Shown: positions 45,786 to 57,685, counted from the first letter of the stretch. The stretch: 64,000 bases of DNA from CAXBNV01 sp963977185 (GCA_963977185.1 CAXBNV010000002.1:81047-145046), one strand, 5' to 3'. A program made the numbers and translations. The notes: a model not told the origin generated them from the letters alone.

Positions 45786-47033
45786 TTATTGATAATAATC
45801 ACAAAGTTTCTTATCCAAGCTGCTTTTCATAGAACTATGAGCAACACTTAAAGATTCTTCTAAATTTGTATTCCAAGCTTTAAATTTATCTATATTTTTT
45901 GTTTTATGTTTTACTATCACATCTTGCTTTTTAGGAATCTTCCATGGCATTAACTCACAAAACTCATAAAAACTCATGTCATTTAAATTTCTTGTTAAAA
46001 TAAATTCTTTAGACTCTGTTTTTTTTATAATTTTTTTATCGATTAAAACTAGTAACACTTCTTCTGGATCATTAAGTAAACAGTTCTGCTCTAAGAGAAC
46101 TAATTGCTTTAAAGATAGGCTAATGCCTATTTTTTGAGCTTGCCATAAATGTCCTAATAATCTAAAAGCTTGTAAAAAACTATAGTCTTTTTGCTTATAT
46201 TTTTTATATTTAAAACTTGATAAAGTGTGAACTAATTCAGCACCAAGTAAAACAATCAGCCAAGATAAATAAAGCCACATAAGAAAAATTGGAAATATAG
46301 CCATTGAGCTGTAAATAACTTCATAAGTATGAAAATTTGCCACATAAAAAACAAAAATATATTTTGCTATTTCAAATAATAAAGCTGCAACTAAAGCCCC
46401 AATCAACGCGTGCTTAAATTTAATTTTACAGTAAGGCACAACTAAATAAATACAAGTAAAAGAAATAATAGATAATAAAAAAGGCAATGCTGTTAATACT
46501 ATGTTAATACCTACTAATTGCTCAAAAGTCCCCTTGATTAATGGAACAGAAAATACATATGAGGTTGATGCAAAGCCTATTCCTAAACAAATAGGAGCTA
46601 AAGTTAAAATTGACCAATATAAAGCAACACCATATATAAGCCTTCTTTTATTTTGAGCTTTCCATATATCATTAAAAGCACGCTCTATATTTACCATTAA
46701 AATTATAGAAATAACTCCAAGCCAAGCAATTCCCCAAATGGGTAAATTTCCCGCCTGTTTAGCAAACTGAGTCAAATAAGCTAAAATTTCATGACCTTTA
46801 CTAGGCACAAAGCTATTAAAAATAAATTGTTGTAATTCTTCCCATACATTTTTAAACCCAGGAAATCCTTGAGCTATATACAAGCTTATAGCCGTCAAAG
46901 GCACTAAGGATAACATTGTAGTAAAAGACAATGCCTCTGCATTTTCTAAACAATGATCGTTTAAAAACTTCTGAATTAAATATTTTAAGAAAGCATAAAA
47001 GTCTTTAAGATAAGATTTAATTTGTTTAGCCAT
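45786..47033 (-). CDS. YihY/BrkB-family (UPF0761) membrane protein
   Basis: The 415-residue protein has six membrane segments in the first 280 residues and a cytosolic C-terminal domain. Family motifs are ALSFTTMLSLVPL near the N-terminus, WKAQNKRR, and FPIFLMWLYLSWLIVLLGAEL. The family was once annotated ribonuclease BN in error; more recent work places relatives in transport or lipid-related functions. The C-terminal half resembles a winged-helix-like tail. It stands alone and diverges from the WrbA-like gene across 58 bases. Confidence 0.88.
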   Translation of the reverse strand: MAKQIKSYLKDFYAFLKYLIQKFLNDHCLENAEALSFTTMLSLVPLTAISLYIAQGFPGFKNVWEELQQFIFNSFVPSKGHEILAYLTQFAKQAGNLPIWGIAWLGVISIILMVNIERAFNDIWKAQNKRRLIYGVALYWSILTLAPICLGIGFASTSYVFSVPLIKGTFEQLVGINIVLTALPFLLSIISFTCIYLVVPYCKIKFKHALIGALVAALLFEIAKYIFVFYVANFHTYEVIYSSMAIFPIFLMWLYLSWLIVLLGAELVHTLSSFKYKKYKQKDYSFLQAFRLLGHLWQAQKIGISLSLKQLVLLEQNCLLNDPEEVLLVLIDKKIIKKTESKEFILTRNLNDMSFYEFCELMPWKIPKKQDVIVKHKTKNIDKFKAWNTNLEESLSVAHSSMKSSLDKKLCDYYQ

Positions 47034-47043
47034 GATTTAATGA

Positions 47044-48411
<1,368 letters not shown>

Positions 48412-48424
48412 ATTGTTTTATAAT

Positions 48425-48964
48425 TTATTGATATTTAATTGCTGATTTTAAATAACCTATACCACTAATAATGGCTGTTGCAAAAACGGTATAAACCAAA
48501 GTAGTTATAATTATATCAGGAAATTCATAGACATCACTTATTTCAATAATAACGCATGCTATTAATAACACTTGTAAAACTGTATTTATCTTACTAATTA
48601 TAGAGGGTTTAAAAATAACAACTTGATTATTAATCAGCCAAATTAATAAAGCTCCTATTAAAATCAGTAAATCCCTACTTATAACCACTAATGCCAAAAG
48701 AATAGGTATTAATCCTAGGTAACATAAAGTAAAAAATACAGAAATTAATAATAATTTATCTGCTAAAGGATCTAAGATAGCCCCCATTGCTGATTCACAT
48801 TTTAGCCATCTTGCAAGCCAACCGTCAAGTAAATCTGTAAATGCTGAAATACCAAAAACCATCAAAGCTAATTTATATTCAGCAATTAGTATAAAATACA
48901 TCAAAGGAATTATTAATAAGATTCTAATTAAACTTAATAAATTGGGGATATTTTTGTGGTTCAT
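48425..48964 (-). CDS. pgsA: CDP-diacylglycerol-glycerol-3-phosphate phosphatidyltransferase
   Basis: PgsA makes phosphatidylglycerol phosphate, the first step to phosphatidylglycerol and cardiolipin. The CDP-alcohol phosphotransferase motif is complete, D44-xx-D47-G-xx-A-R-x8-G61-xxx-D65-xxx-D69. About four or five membrane segments are present. I use the ATG at 48964 (179 residues), which has AGGTGG five bases upstream; a GTG start three codons earlier is the alternative. The ATGA overlap with the DUF2066 stop shows coupling. The position before hda could also fit another CDP-alcohol transferase, but PgsA is the simplest reading. Confidence 0.88.
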   Translation of the reverse strand: MNHKNIPNLLSLIRILLIIPLMYFILIAEYKLALMVFGISAFTDLLDGWLARWLKCESAMGAILDPLADKLLLISVFFTLCYLGLIPILLALVVISRDLLILIGALLIWLINNQVVIFKPSIISKINTVLQVLLIACVIIEISDVYEFPDIIITTLVYTVFATAIISGIGYLKSAIKYQ

Positions 48965-50040
48965 GAAATCCACCTATAATATAATATTTTATTATTATCT
49001 ATATCGTTATTAACTTTAATTAGTTTTCTTTCCAATTTAAGTTCTTTTATAAATAACTCTTTATCATTATCTAAACTTATCTCAAAAGTGACCGTATTAT
49101 CATTTAGTTCTTTAAGATTAGAGCTTGTTATTGTTTTTATATTTTTTAAATAATCACGTAACTTAATTAATTTATTCATATTTTCTACGTTTGTTACTTT
49201 TAAATAAAAAATATTAGAAGCTAAGGCATCTTGTTTTTTGGGAATCGAGGCATATTCTTGTGCAATCAAATTAATCATTTCATTAAAACTATTTGTTATA
49301 TCTAATTCAAGGCTTTCCTTCTTGCTATCAAAAATATACGTTTGATCATTTATAAGCCATTTTATTACCCAAGAATCTCCATCAGGATATATTTTACCTA
49401 AAACAATTACATCAGGACGGTATTTTTCTGAAAGAGTTAAAATATTAGTTTTATCAAAATTCCAAAGGTTTTTGAATTTTAAAGATTGCTGCTCATCTAA
49501 ATCATATATAGGCCATGCTATCGGTACTGAGCGTTTATTTGATATATCATTAATTTGATTTTTTACTAATCCTGAAATATCATCATTAATTTCAGATTCT
49601 ATAATTAAATTTCGCCCACCAAAATCTTGCTCAACTAAAACCCAAAGTAAAAGTAAAGGTCGACTAACTCCCCATGTGGTTATTTTAGCCTTACTTATTA
49701 AAGAATCTATAGACATTTTATTATAAACCTGTCTTAAATCCAACCTGCCTTCTGAGTTTTTAATTATTTGATATTCTTGTAGAAACTGCTTGGGATCTTT
49801 TAGTGCTTCTTGTATTATTTCATTATCATCAATATTTGAATTACCTGATAATTTAACTAATAACTTATTTAAACCTAAAGACAAAAGCTCTTCTTTATTT
49901 TGACTTGGACCTTGGTTTTGTGTAACAGGTATAGAAATATTATACAAGTCAGTAACCACAAAGCCATATGAAGAAATAGATATAAGTAACAAAATTATTA
50001 ATTCTAATATTTTTGTTACTTTATTTGTAAAGAATTCCAT
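48961..50040 (-). CDS. DUF2066-containing exported protein
   Basis: The 359-residue protein begins with a signal peptide or membrane anchor (about 8-28). The early region with NKEELLSLGLNKLLVKLSGN is characteristic of DUF2066. The central LLLWVLVEQD and the later RPDVIVLGKIYPDGDSWVIKW also match that family. Its function is not known. It lies upstream of pgsA and hda, an arrangement seen across gammaproteobacteria, and overlaps pgsA by 4 bases. It is likely the first gene of the unit. Confidence 0.8.
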   Translation of the reverse strand: MEFFTNKVTKILELIILLLISISSYGFVVTDLYNISIPVTQNQGPSQNKEELLSLGLNKLLVKLSGNSNIDDNEIIQEALKDPKQFLQEYQIIKNSEGRLDLRQVYNKMSIDSLISKAKITTWGVSRPLLLLWVLVEQDFGGRNLIIESEINDDISGLVKNQINDISNKRSVPIAWPIYDLDEQQSLKFKNLWNFDKTNILTLSEKYRPDVIVLGKIYPDGDSWVIKWLINDQTYIFDSKKESLELDITNSFNEMINLIAQEYASIPKKQDALASNIFYLKVTNVENMNKLIKLRDYLKNIKTITSSNLKELNDNTVTFEISLDNDKELFIKELKLERKLIKVNNDIDNNKILYYRWIS

Positions 50041-50134
50041 AAATATTTATTTAAAATAATAAGAAATAAAATTGATATTATAATACTAAATATTAATGAA
50101 TATAAGTAAAAATTAATATTGCAGCATAATATTC

Positions 50135-50449
50135 TTATTTTTCATAAAAACCTGCCCACCATCCTTCAATCCAAAGCTCATATTCACCTGTACCCATAAA
50201 GAATGGATTTCTGCTTTCAGAAACATTTTCTTGAGCTGCTTTATAGCCAACTTTCCAAGCTTTATCTAAAAATATGGATGATCCTTGCTTTACCGCAAGC
50301 TCATTTTTAGTCTTACCCGCTTTAGCTTTACCTCGTCCTCGACGTTTAGCTTTACTTTCTGTAATTGAGTTAGAATTCAAATCCCTATCTAGAGTTAGCT
50401 CGATATCTAAATTATCACAATATCGATTGACTCCGATTCCCCTATCCAT
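50135..50449 (-). CDS. ribosome modulation factor-like protein with basic N-terminal extension
   Basis: The last 45 of 104 residues resemble RMF (hibernation factor that makes 100S ribosomes): KVGYKAAQENVSESRNPF followed by ELWIEGWWAGFYEK, matching the RMF pattern GYxA...NP...WLxGW. E. coli RMF is only 55 residues. Here about 55 residues precede, including a Lys/Arg-rich AKRRGRGKAKAGKTK patch that would suit RNA binding. A clear AAGGAG precedes the ATG. It is monocistronic, between DUF2066 and dcd. The family call is by pattern and moderate; the role of the extension is unknown. Confidence 0.65.
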   Translation of the reverse strand: MDRGIGVNRYCDNLDIELTLDRDLNSNSITESKAKRRGRGKAKAGKTKNELAVKQGSSIFLDKAWKVGYKAAQENVSESRNPFFMGTGEYELWIEGWWAGFYEK

Positions 50450-50500
50450 GGTTTTAATCTCCTTTTGTAAACTTCCATGTCAGTTTATCACAAAAGAATA

Positions 50501-51067
50501 TTATGCAACAGGCAATGTTACCCCTTTTTGGTGCTGATATTTGCCCCCTCTATCTAGGTACGATGTCGCACAAAGCTCATCCGCTTTAAAAAACAGCATT
50601 TGAGCAACTCCTTCATTTGCATAGATTTTTGCTGGAAGAGGGGTTGTATTAGAAAACTCTAAAGTAACATGCCCTTCCCACTCAGGCTCTAATGGAGTTA
50701 CATTCACAATAATTCCACACCTTGCATATGTTGACTTCCCAACGCAAACAACTAAAACATTCCTTGGTATTTTAAAATTCTCAATAGTCCTTGCTAAAGC
50801 AAAAGAATTTGGAGGAATAATACAAACATCAGACTTTATATCCACAAAACTATTAGAATCAAAGTTTTTTGGATCTACTACTGCAGAATTAATATTAGTA
50901 AAAATTTTAAATTCATTAGCACATCTAACATCATATCCATAACTTGATGTTCCATATGATATAACTTTTTCATTATTAGAATTAAATCTAACTTGTCTAG
51001 ATTCAAAAGGCGTTATCATACCTTGTTTAGCTAGTTTAATAATATTAATATCAGAAAGAATAGCCAT
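50501..51067 (-). CDS. dcd: dCTP deaminase
   Basis: Dcd deaminates dCTP to dUTP for thymidylate synthesis. The dUTPase-like fold includes [44 protein letters not shown] with the catalytic glutamate in VTLEFSNT, and GVAQMLFF. The 188 residues match E. coli Dcd. AAGGTGAG precedes the ATG. It diverges from the next gene. Confidence 0.95.
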   Translation of the reverse strand: MAILSDINIIKLAKQGMITPFESRQVRFNSNNEKVISYGTSSYGYDVRCANEFKIFTNINSAVVDPKNFDSNSFVDIKSDVCIIPPNSFALARTIENFKIPRNVLVVCVGKSTYARCGIIVNVTPLEPEWEGHVTLEFSNTTPLPAKIYANEGVAQMLFFKADELCATSYLDRGGKYQHQKGVTLPVA

Positions 51068-51170
51068 TTTTAACTCACCTTATTTAACTTATTTATTAGT
51101 TCTGTATTATAATTACTATATTATTACAAAAAACATCCAACTATTATATAATTTTTAGCATTATAGATAT

Positions 51171-51857
51171 ATGAAAAAATTTTTTAAGTTTATTTTTCAA
51201 GCAATTTTAATCATACTTATTGTTGCAGTTGGCATGTCATATTGTGGTTATCATTTACTAGGTACAGCTGTATTAAAAAAAACTGAAAAAGTTGGTACAG
51301 AAGTATTAGGTAGTCAGTTAATTATAAATTTTCAAGGCCAAAAAGGCGACAAATATGCGGTAGTTATAAAAGATCCTCCAGGTTTTTCTAATGGCAACAT
51401 GATTATGATTCAGAATATATCTAGTACTGAAACTGAAAGAAAAATTAACCAAGGCAAGAAAACAACTACTATTAACTATACCGATTATACAATCAACAAG
51501 ATGACTATTAATTATGCTGTAAATAATAACGACCAAATTAATCTCAAAATAACACAAGATAATATAATGAAATACAGCCTGCAAAATCAAGACAACTTTA
51601 ACAAAATCACAACAGAATTATTAAAAAACAATAATAAATCCAATTCTACTATTAATAAAATTAAATCTATTACTTTTGTTAATCCTTCATTAGCTTTATT
51701 TATTGATGGTAAATACCGAAATTCATCTACTATTTCTAGTTTTTCAGTCCAATTAGATGATAATGAATCATCTAATTTTCTAAACGTTATTATTGATGTA
51801 ACAAAGAATTTAGTAAAACAAGCAGACGCTGTTGTTTACAGATTAGTTAAAAATTAA
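51171..51857 (+). CDS. inner-membrane-anchored protein, possibly AsmA-like
   Basis: The 228-residue protein has one N-terminal membrane segment (about 8-30) and a periplasmic body. The phrase IKDPPGFSNGNMIMIQNIS, followed by YTINKMTINYAV, resembles the N(P)xGFSN and repeated strand pattern of AsmA/DUF748-type envelope proteins. This is weak. The role is unknown. It diverges from dcd and ends 3 bases from the convergent ruvB. Confidence 0.5.
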   Translation: MKKFFKFIFQAILIILIVAVGMSYCGYHLLGTAVLKKTEKVGTEVLGSQLIINFQGQKGDKYAVVIKDPPGFSNGNMIMIQNISSTETERKINQGKKTTTINYTDYTINKMTINYAVNNNDQINLKITQDNIMKYSLQNQDNFNKITTELLKNNNKSNSTINKIKSITFVNPSLALFIDGKYRNSSTISSFSVQLDDNESSNFLNVIIDVTKNLVKQADAVVYRLVKN

Positions 51858-51860
51858 AAG

Positions 51861-52862
51861 CTATTTTTTAATACCAAAATGACTATAAGCCAGATCAGTT
51901 GCGATTCTACCTCTAGAAGTTCTTATAATGTACCCATTTTGAATTAAATACGGCTCAATAATATCTTCTATAGCCTCTTTTGTTTCACCAATAGCTGATG
52001 CTATATTATCAACACCAACAGGCCCCCCTCCAAACTTATTAATTAAAGTTAATAATAAATTATGATCTTGAGTATCAAAACCTTTAGCATCCACTCCCAA
52101 AAGTTCTAATGCTAAATTGGCTACTTGCTCAGAAACTAATCCATCTGCTCTAATTTCAGCATAATCTCTAACTCTTCTTAAAAGCCTATTGGCAATTCTA
52201 GGGGTTCCTCGTGATCTTTTCGCAATTTCTATAGCTCCTTGATGGTCTATATAAATATTTAGTAAATCTGCAGATCTAATTACTATTTCTGATAAAGATT
52301 TATGATCATAAAATTCTAATTTTTGTGTAATACCAAATCTATCTCTTAAAGGCGATGTTAACATTCCTGCTCTTGTTGTTGCACCAACTAAAGTAAATCT
52401 TGGTAAGTCTATTTTAATAGTTCTTGCTGATGGCCCCTCGCCTATTATAATATCTAATTTAAAATCTTCCATCGCAGAATATAATATTTCTTCTATGACA
52501 GGAGATAATCTATGAATTTCATCTATAAATAAGATTTCATGATTATTAAGATTGGTTAAAATAGCAGCTAAATCACCTGGTTTATCTAAAACAGGACCTG
52601 ATGTGTGTCTAATTCCTGTTGCCATTTCATTAGCTATAATATTAGAAAGAGTAGTTTTCCCTAATCCGGGTGGACCAAACAATAACACATGATCAAGAGA
52701 TTCTTGCCGATTTAAAGCAGCCTTTATAAATAAATCTAGTTGTTCTTTAACTTTATACTGACCAATATACTGACTAATTTTTTTTGGTCTTAGAGCATAA
52801 TCAACTTCTTGTTCTTGCTCTGATTTAATTTCTGCTGAAATAATTCGATCTTCTTCTATCAT
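51861..52862 (-). CDS. ruvB: Holliday junction branch migration helicase RuvB
   Basis: RuvB is the hexameric AAA+ motor of RuvAB, which drives branch migration in recombinational repair. Walker A is GPPGLGKTT, Walker B LFIDEIHR, and sensor motif [19 protein letters not shown] is present. The C-terminal winged helix begins near VDAKGFD and ends with [12 protein letters not shown]. The 333 residues match. It lies 39 bases after ruvA. Confidence 0.97.
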   Translation of the reverse strand: MIEEDRIISAEIKSEQEQEVDYALRPKKISQYIGQYKVKEQLDLFIKAALNRQESLDHVLLFGPPGLGKTTLSNIIANEMATGIRHTSGPVLDKPGDLAAILTNLNNHEILFIDEIHRLSPVIEEILYSAMEDFKLDIIIGEGPSARTIKIDLPRFTLVGATTRAGMLTSPLRDRFGITQKLEFYDHKSLSEIVIRSADLLNIYIDHQGAIEIAKRSRGTPRIANRLLRRVRDYAEIRADGLVSEQVANLALELLGVDAKGFDTQDHNLLLTLINKFGGGPVGVDNIASAIGETKEAIEDIIEPYLIQNGYIIRTSRGRIATDLAYSHFGIKK

Positions 52863-52901
52863 AATATTAATATTTATTATTCTTTATAATTTTTACAGCT
52901 G

Positions 52902-53549
52902 TTAAACTTTTTTTAAAGCTAATTTTATTAAATCTGAGCTTGTTATAGCTTCACTTATATCTTTTTGATAGTCTTCTTTAGTGATAATTGTATTAATAAT
53001 ATCTTTTGCATTTTTTAAATTATACCCTAACGCAACAAGACCTGATATTGCATCTGTAATTGCCTGATTGTTTAAATTTATATTATTAGACGCATCATTT
53101 GAAACTAGTGTTTTTATATCACTAGTTAAATATTTATTTAAATTATTTAACTCAACTAACATTCTACCAGCTGTTTTAGCACCAATACCTGGTAATTTTT
53201 TTAAAACATCAACATCTTTATTAACAATTGCCGCCAGTAATTCAGCAATAGAAATATTCGATAAAATATTTAAGGCAACTTTGGGTCCTATGCTATTTAC
53301 TTTTACTAATTCTAAAAAAATATCTTTTTCTAAACTATCAGAAAACCCATATAAAATTTGGGCATCTTCTCTTACTTGCAAATAAGTATTTATTTTTATT
53401 TCTGTATTTAATTTAGAAAATTTATTATATGTATTACTAGATACTAAAACTTCATAGCCTAAACCATGAACATCTATTAATAAAATATAACTATTTAAAG
53501 AAGAATTAAAAATTTTATTATCTAAAAGGCCTTTTAAGAATGCAATCAT
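52902..53549 (-). CDS. ruvA: Holliday junction DNA helicase subunit RuvA
   Basis: RuvA binds four-way junctions and loads RuvB. The N-terminal OB domain (about 1-68) has VHGLGYEVLVS. Two helix-hairpin-helix motifs follow, VNSIGPKVALNILS and LPGIGAKTAGRMLVEL. The C-terminal RuvB-binding domain is a little diverged (AISGLVALGYNLKNA). The 215 residues match. ruvC is not adjacent. A long palindrome precedes it. Confidence 0.95.
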   Translation of the reverse strand: MIAFLKGLLDNKIFNSSLNSYILLIDVHGLGYEVLVSSNTYNKFSKLNTEIKINTYLQVREDAQILYGFSDSLEKDIFLELVKVNSIGPKVALNILSNISIAELLAAIVNKDVDVLKKLPGIGAKTAGRMLVELNNLNKYLTSDIKTLVSNDASNNINLNNQAITDAISGLVALGYNLKNAKDIINTIITKEDYQKDISEAITSSDLIKLALKKV

Positions 53550-53550
53550 A

Positions 53551-53605
53551 AAAATATCAAATTAATTATATAATATTATTCATTATATAATTAATTTGAT
53601 ATTTT
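53551..53605. terminator. 24-base-pair perfect palindrome between rpoE and ruvA
   Basis: The arms 53551-53574 and 53582-53605 are exact reverse complements, separated by 7 bases. The hairpin ends in a T-rich tract and lies 7 bases past the rpoE-like stop and 2 bases before the ruvA ATG. It fits a terminator of rpoE, or could sequester the ruvA start region. Confidence 0.6.
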
Positions 53606-53611
53606 TAATAA

Positions 53612-54202
53612 TTAGTTTTTGGTAATATTGCCTGAAACATAAACTTCTGACATTATAAATTCTCTAGCTCTAAAAATTCTAGACTTAATAGTACCCAAAG
53701 GACACCCCATGACATAAGAAATATCATTATAAGTTAGCCCTTCAAAATCTCTAAGAATAAGTGATGTTCTTAAATCTAAAGGTAACTTATCCATAATATG
53801 AAAAATAGATTCTTGTGTATTACTATATTCTATGAATAATTCCGGATTTTCTGTATCCTTTGCAAAAATATTTTCTAAACTACTTTCTATCTTATCCATG
53901 TCTACTTCTTTGATAGTATTTCTTTTATCATAGCTTAATAGATAATTTTTAGCAGTATTAACTGCTATTCTATACAGCCATGTATAAAAAGCACTATCAC
54001 CTCTGAACTTATCTATAGATTTCATTAACTTACAAAACACATCTTGTTTTATATCTTGTAATTCGTGCAAGTCTTTAACATATTTACGTAATACTTGAGT
54101 TAAGATAGGATCATATTTCTCCATCAAAGCCCCCAAAGCTTTCATATCGCCTTCTTTAGCAAGAGCAACCAAATCATTATCTTTTAAAGATTTGTCTAAC
54201 AT
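53612..54202 (-). CDS. rpoE: ECF sigma factor, RpoE-like
   Basis: The 196-residue protein is a group IV sigma factor. Region 2 spans about 25-95 with DLHELQDIKQDVFCKLM and the -10-binding FYTWLYRIAVNTAKNYL. Region 4 is LRTSLILRDFEGLTYNDIS followed by CPLGTIKSRIFRARE. This is the RpoE pattern of gammaproteobacteria, which responds to envelope stress. RseA, RseB and MucD genes are not adjacent. A candidate RpoE-type promoter lies just upstream, in the divergent lipoprotein gene region. Confidence 0.88.
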   Translation of the reverse strand: MLDKSLKDNDLVALAKEGDMKALGALMEKYDPILTQVLRKYVKDLHELQDIKQDVFCKLMKSIDKFRGDSAFYTWLYRIAVNTAKNYLLSYDKRNTIKEVDMDKIESSLENIFAKDTENPELFIEYSNTQESIFHIMDKLPLDLRTSLILRDFEGLTYNDISYVMGCPLGTIKSRIFRAREFIMSEVYVSGNITKN

Positions 54203-54371
54203 TGTAATACTGCCTTTATGTTACAGATAAATAAAATAAAAAAATAGAAACTAATCAATCTAATTTATAAATTTTATTATCAATTATTATTATATAGTGT
54301 ACAAATAAGTTATCGGTGTCACAAAAAATAGCTTTAATTAAAGTAAATTATTATTTTTTTTAAAATATTTT

Positions 54372-54400
54372 GAACTTATATCTTAGCCATATTGTCCAAA
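54372..54400 (+). promoter_or_regulatory. RpoE-type promoter for the lipoprotein gene
   Basis: GAACTT (54372-54377) and GTCCAAA (54394-54400) are separated by 16 bases, close to the RpoE consensus (GGAACTT, then TCAAA). The site lies about 57 bases before the lipoprotein ATG and 170 bases from the rpoE start. Confidence 0.45.
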
Positions 54401-54456
54401 AAACATATTGGAAAAAATTTATTAAAAACAACAACTTAGACATAAAGAGAGTTTAT

Positions 54457-54918
54457 ATGGCTATATTAAATAAATTAATAGCTACTGTATTTATTAGTAG
54501 TAGCATGTTATTAACCGGTTGCGATGTCTTTAAATGGCATGATACCGAATCTTCTGAATCAGCTTATTACAATTCTTATCCAAAAGATCAATACAACTCA
54601 TATAAAGACTATAGAAAAGCAATAGATAATGGTAAGTACAAAGGCAATGGCTCTAATTATGATAAAGTATACAAGCCACCTAAATATTATAATGCTCCTG
54701 GTGGTAATAGTTCGGTATCAGTGCCACCATCAGAGTATTGTACAATGTCTGGAGGCAAATGTTGTTATGAGAATACATGTACGGCTAGCTGTAAAGTCAA
54801 TCCTTTTTGTGCTGGTAAAATTAAGAAAAAGCCAGTACAAACAAGCCCAAGTGAATCTACTGAATATGATAGAGGGCTACAAAGCGATTTAAATCAAAAC
54901 AGTAATAGTAATTACTAA
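54457..54918 (+). CDS. small cysteine-rich lipoprotein
   Basis: The 153-residue protein has a type II signal peptide with lipobox LLTGC (Cys22). The mature part is polar, with Tyr/Asn/Ser-rich sequence, and a cluster of six cysteines at 95-118 (MSGGKCCYENTC). The family is not recognised. I start at the ATG at 54457, preceded by AAAGAGAG; a longer frame begins upstream inside the candidate promoter. It diverges from rpoE and may be in the RpoE regulon. It ends in a strong terminator shared with acnA. Confidence 0.75.
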   Translation: MAILNKLIATVFISSSMLLTGCDVFKWHDTESSESAYYNSYPKDQYNSYKDYRKAIDNGKYKGNGSNYDKVYKPPKYYNAPGGNSSVSVPPSEYCTMSGGKCCYENTCTASCKVNPFCAGKIKKKPVQTSPSESTEYDRGLQSDLNQNSNSNY

Positions 54919-54965
54919 TTGATGTATTATTCTGAATTAAATGTTACTACACAAAAATCATGAGC

Positions 54966-55006
54966 AAACTTAACTATCTAAATTATATCTTCAGATAGTT
55001 AAGTTT
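54966..55006. terminator. bidirectional terminator between the lipoprotein gene and acnA
   Basis: AAACTTAACTATCT (54966-54979) pairs exactly with AGATAGTTAAGTTT (54993-55006), with a 13-base loop and A/T tracts on both sides. Confidence 0.75.
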
Positions 55007-55024
55007 AAAATTATTAATATTATA

Positions 55025-57685
55025 TTAATCTAATAAATTTCTTAAAACATAATGTAAAATACCACCATGTTTGTAATACTCAACTTCTTTAGGAGTATCT
55101 AAGCGAACGTTAGCATTAAATTCTTTTAAAATTTTTCCAGAGTCATCTAATACTTCAACTTTTATTGTATCTTGAGGTAGATTTGCAATACCAATAAAAT
55201 TAAAAGTTTCATTCCCAGTCAAACCTAAAGTATCGGCATTATTATTTTCAAGAAATTGCAAAGGTAAAATTCCCATGCCAATTAAATTAGATCGATGTAT
55301 TCTCTCATAACTCTCAGCAATAACAACTTTAACACCTAAAAGACAAGGCCCTTTAGCTGCCCAATCCCTTGAAGATCCTGTACCATATTCTTTACCTGCA
55401 AGAACAACTAAAGGTATATTATCAGCTTCATATTGCACTGCAGCATCATAAATAGACATCACCTGATTTTCAGGATACTTTGTAGTCCAACACCCTTCAG
55501 TTCCTGGAGCTAGTTGATTTTTCAATCTAATATTAGCGAAAGTACCACGCATCATAACTTCATGATTGCCTCGACGTGAGCCATAAGAATTAAAATCTTT
55601 TACATTTACATCATGATTATTTAAATATTTACCCGCTGGACTATCTACTTTAATAGCACCTGCAGGAGAAATATGATCAGTTGTAATACTATCACTTAAT
55701 TTAACTAAAACTTTAGCATCACTAATATTTTGCAATTTTTTAGGTGTTTTAGGCATATTTTTAAAATATGGAGGATTTTGTATATAAGTAGATTTAGCAT
55801 CCCAATCATATACATCACCTTCTGATGTAGGTAAATTTTTCCAGTTATCATCACCTTCAAAAACTGAATCATAAGTATGCTTAAACATATCAACTTGCAG
55901 ACTAGTTTGTATTAAATCTTGTAATTCCTCTTTCGATGGCCAAATATCAGCTAAATATACATTATTACCAGCGGTATCTACACCAAGTGGATCTTTATAC
56001 AAATCAATATTCATAGTGCCTGCTAAAGCATAAGCAACAACTAAAGGAGGAGATGCTAAATAGTTCATTCTAACTTCAGGATGAATTCTGCCTTCAAAAT
56101 TTCTATTACCTGATAAAACAGAACATACATATAAACCTTTATCATTAATTTCTTTACTAATAGATTCATCTAATGGGCCAGAGTTACCAATACATGTTGT
56201 GCAGCCATAACCTACAAGATTGAACCCTAATTTATTTAAATCTTTTAGTAAATTAGCTTTTTTTAAATAATCAGTAACAACTTTTGATCCTGGAGCAAGA
56301 CTTGTTTTAACCCATTTAGGAACGCTAAGACCTTTTTGTGCGGCTTTTTTAGCTAAAAGACCGGCACCTAACATTACTTCTGGATTTGAGGTATTAGTAC
56401 AACTTGTAATCGCAGCAACAACTATAGAGCCATTTGATAACTTATCAGTTTTGCTATCTAAATCAAATTTTTGTTCTTTTGCATAAATATTGAATGCTGA
56501 TTTTGCTTTAGTTAACTCGATACGATCTTGAGGTCTTTTGGGTCCTGAAATACTTGGAACAATTGTATTTAAATCCAAAGTAACTACATCAGAGTAATGC
56601 TTTTCAACACTATATTCAGAGCTATCAGCATCAAACCACAATCCTTGTTCTTTTGCATATTCTTTAATTAATTCTATATGATCTGCATCTCTATTACTTA
56701 ATTTTAAATAATTAACTGTCTCATTATCTATAGGGAAAAATCCACATGTTGCACCATATTCAGGAGCCATATTACTAATGGTAGCTCTGTCAGCTAAAGA
56801 TAAATGCTGTAAGCCCTTACCAAAAAACTCAACAAACTTACCAACAACTTCTTTCTTTCTTAATATTTCAACAACTGTTAAAACTAAGTCAGTAGCTGTT
56901 ATACCTTCTTTAAGCTCTCCTGTTAACTCAAATCCTACGACTTCTGGTATTAACATTGATATTGGCTGTCCAAGCATTGCAGCTTCAGCTTCAATACCAC
57001 CAACACCCCAACCTAAAACTCCCAAACCATTAATCATAGTTGTATGAGAATCTGTACCAACAACGGTATCAGGATATAATAAATGAGTGTGTGTTTGAGA
57101 CTCTATCTCTTTAGAGAAAACTACTCTTGCTAAATATTCTAAATTAACTTGATGAACTATACCTGTTTCTGGAGGAACAACTTTAAAATTAGAAAAAGCT
57201 TGCTGGCCCCATTTTAAAAATTGATAACGTTCTTTATTACGTCTATATTCTATTTCACTATTAAGTTTTAATGCTTCTTCATTACCAAATTTATCAACCT
57301 GAACAGAATGATCTATAACTAATTCTACTGGTTGCAATGGATTAATTTTAGTAGGGTCACCACCTAATTTACTAATTGCATCACGCATCGCAGCTAAATC
57401 AACTACCGCTGGTACTCCTGTAAAATCTTGTAAAATTACTCTACTAGGAGTAAATGCAATTTCTGTTTTTACCGGATTAGTTGTTGCATGACTTAATAAA
57501 GCATCGATTGTGTCTTTAGTAACATTAACTCCATCTTCAAAACGTAATAAATTTTCTAATAAAATTTTTAATGTATAAGGTAATTTCGATACTAATTCTT
57601 GATTAGGAAGTTTCTTTAATGAAAAATAACAATACTTACTACTATTTTTTTCTAAAATTGATTTTGTTTTATAACTATCTTGCAT
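55025..57685 (-). CDS. acnA: aconitate hydratase A
   Basis: AcnA interconverts citrate and isocitrate through a [4Fe-4S] cluster. Cluster ligands are visible in [10 protein letters not shown] and [11 protein letters not shown]. Other family motifs are [20 protein letters not shown] and [15 protein letters not shown]. The 886 residues match the AcnA/IRP type, not AcnB. It stands alone, has no TCA neighbour, and is preceded by a 374-base AT-rich gap. Confidence 0.96.
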   Translation of the reverse strand: MQDSYKTKSILEKNSSKYCYFSLKKLPNQELVSKLPYTLKILLENLLRFEDGVNVTKDTIDALLSHATTNPVKTEIAFTPSRVILQDFTGVPAVVDLAAMRDAISKLGGDPTKINPLQPVELVIDHSVQVDKFGNEEALKLNSEIEYRRNKERYQFLKWGQQAFSNFKVVPPETGIVHQVNLEYLARVVFSKEIESQTHTHLLYPDTVVGTDSHTTMINGLGVLGWGVGGIEAEAAMLGQPISMLIPEVVGFELTGELKEGITATDLVLTVVEILRKKEVVGKFVEFFGKGLQHLSLADRATISNMAPEYGATCGFFPIDNETVNYLKLSNRDADHIELIKEYAKEQGLWFDADSSEYSVEKHYSDVVTLDLNTIVPSISGPKRPQDRIELTKAKSAFNIYAKEQKFDLDSKTDKLSNGSIVVAAITSCTNTSNPEVMLGAGLLAKKAAQKGLSVPKWVKTSLAPGSKVVTDYLKKANLLKDLNKLGFNLVGYGCTTCIGNSGPLDESISKEINDKGLYVCSVLSGNRNFEGRIHPEVRMNYLASPPLVVAYALAGTMNIDLYKDPLGVDTAGNNVYLADIWPSKEELQDLIQTSLQVDMFKHTYDSVFEGDDNWKNLPTSEGDVYDWDAKSTYIQNPPYFKNMPKTPKKLQNISDAKVLVKLSDSITTDHISPAGAIKVDSPAGKYLNNHDVNVKDFNSYGSRRGNHEVMMRGTFANIRLKNQLAPGTEGCWTTKYPENQVMSIYDAAVQYEADNIPLVVLAGKEYGTGSSRDWAAKGPCLLGVKVVIAESYERIHRSNLIGMGILPLQFLENNNADTLGLTGNETFNFIGIANLPQDTIKVEVLDDSGKILKEFNANVRLDTPKEVEYYKHGGILHYVLRNLLD

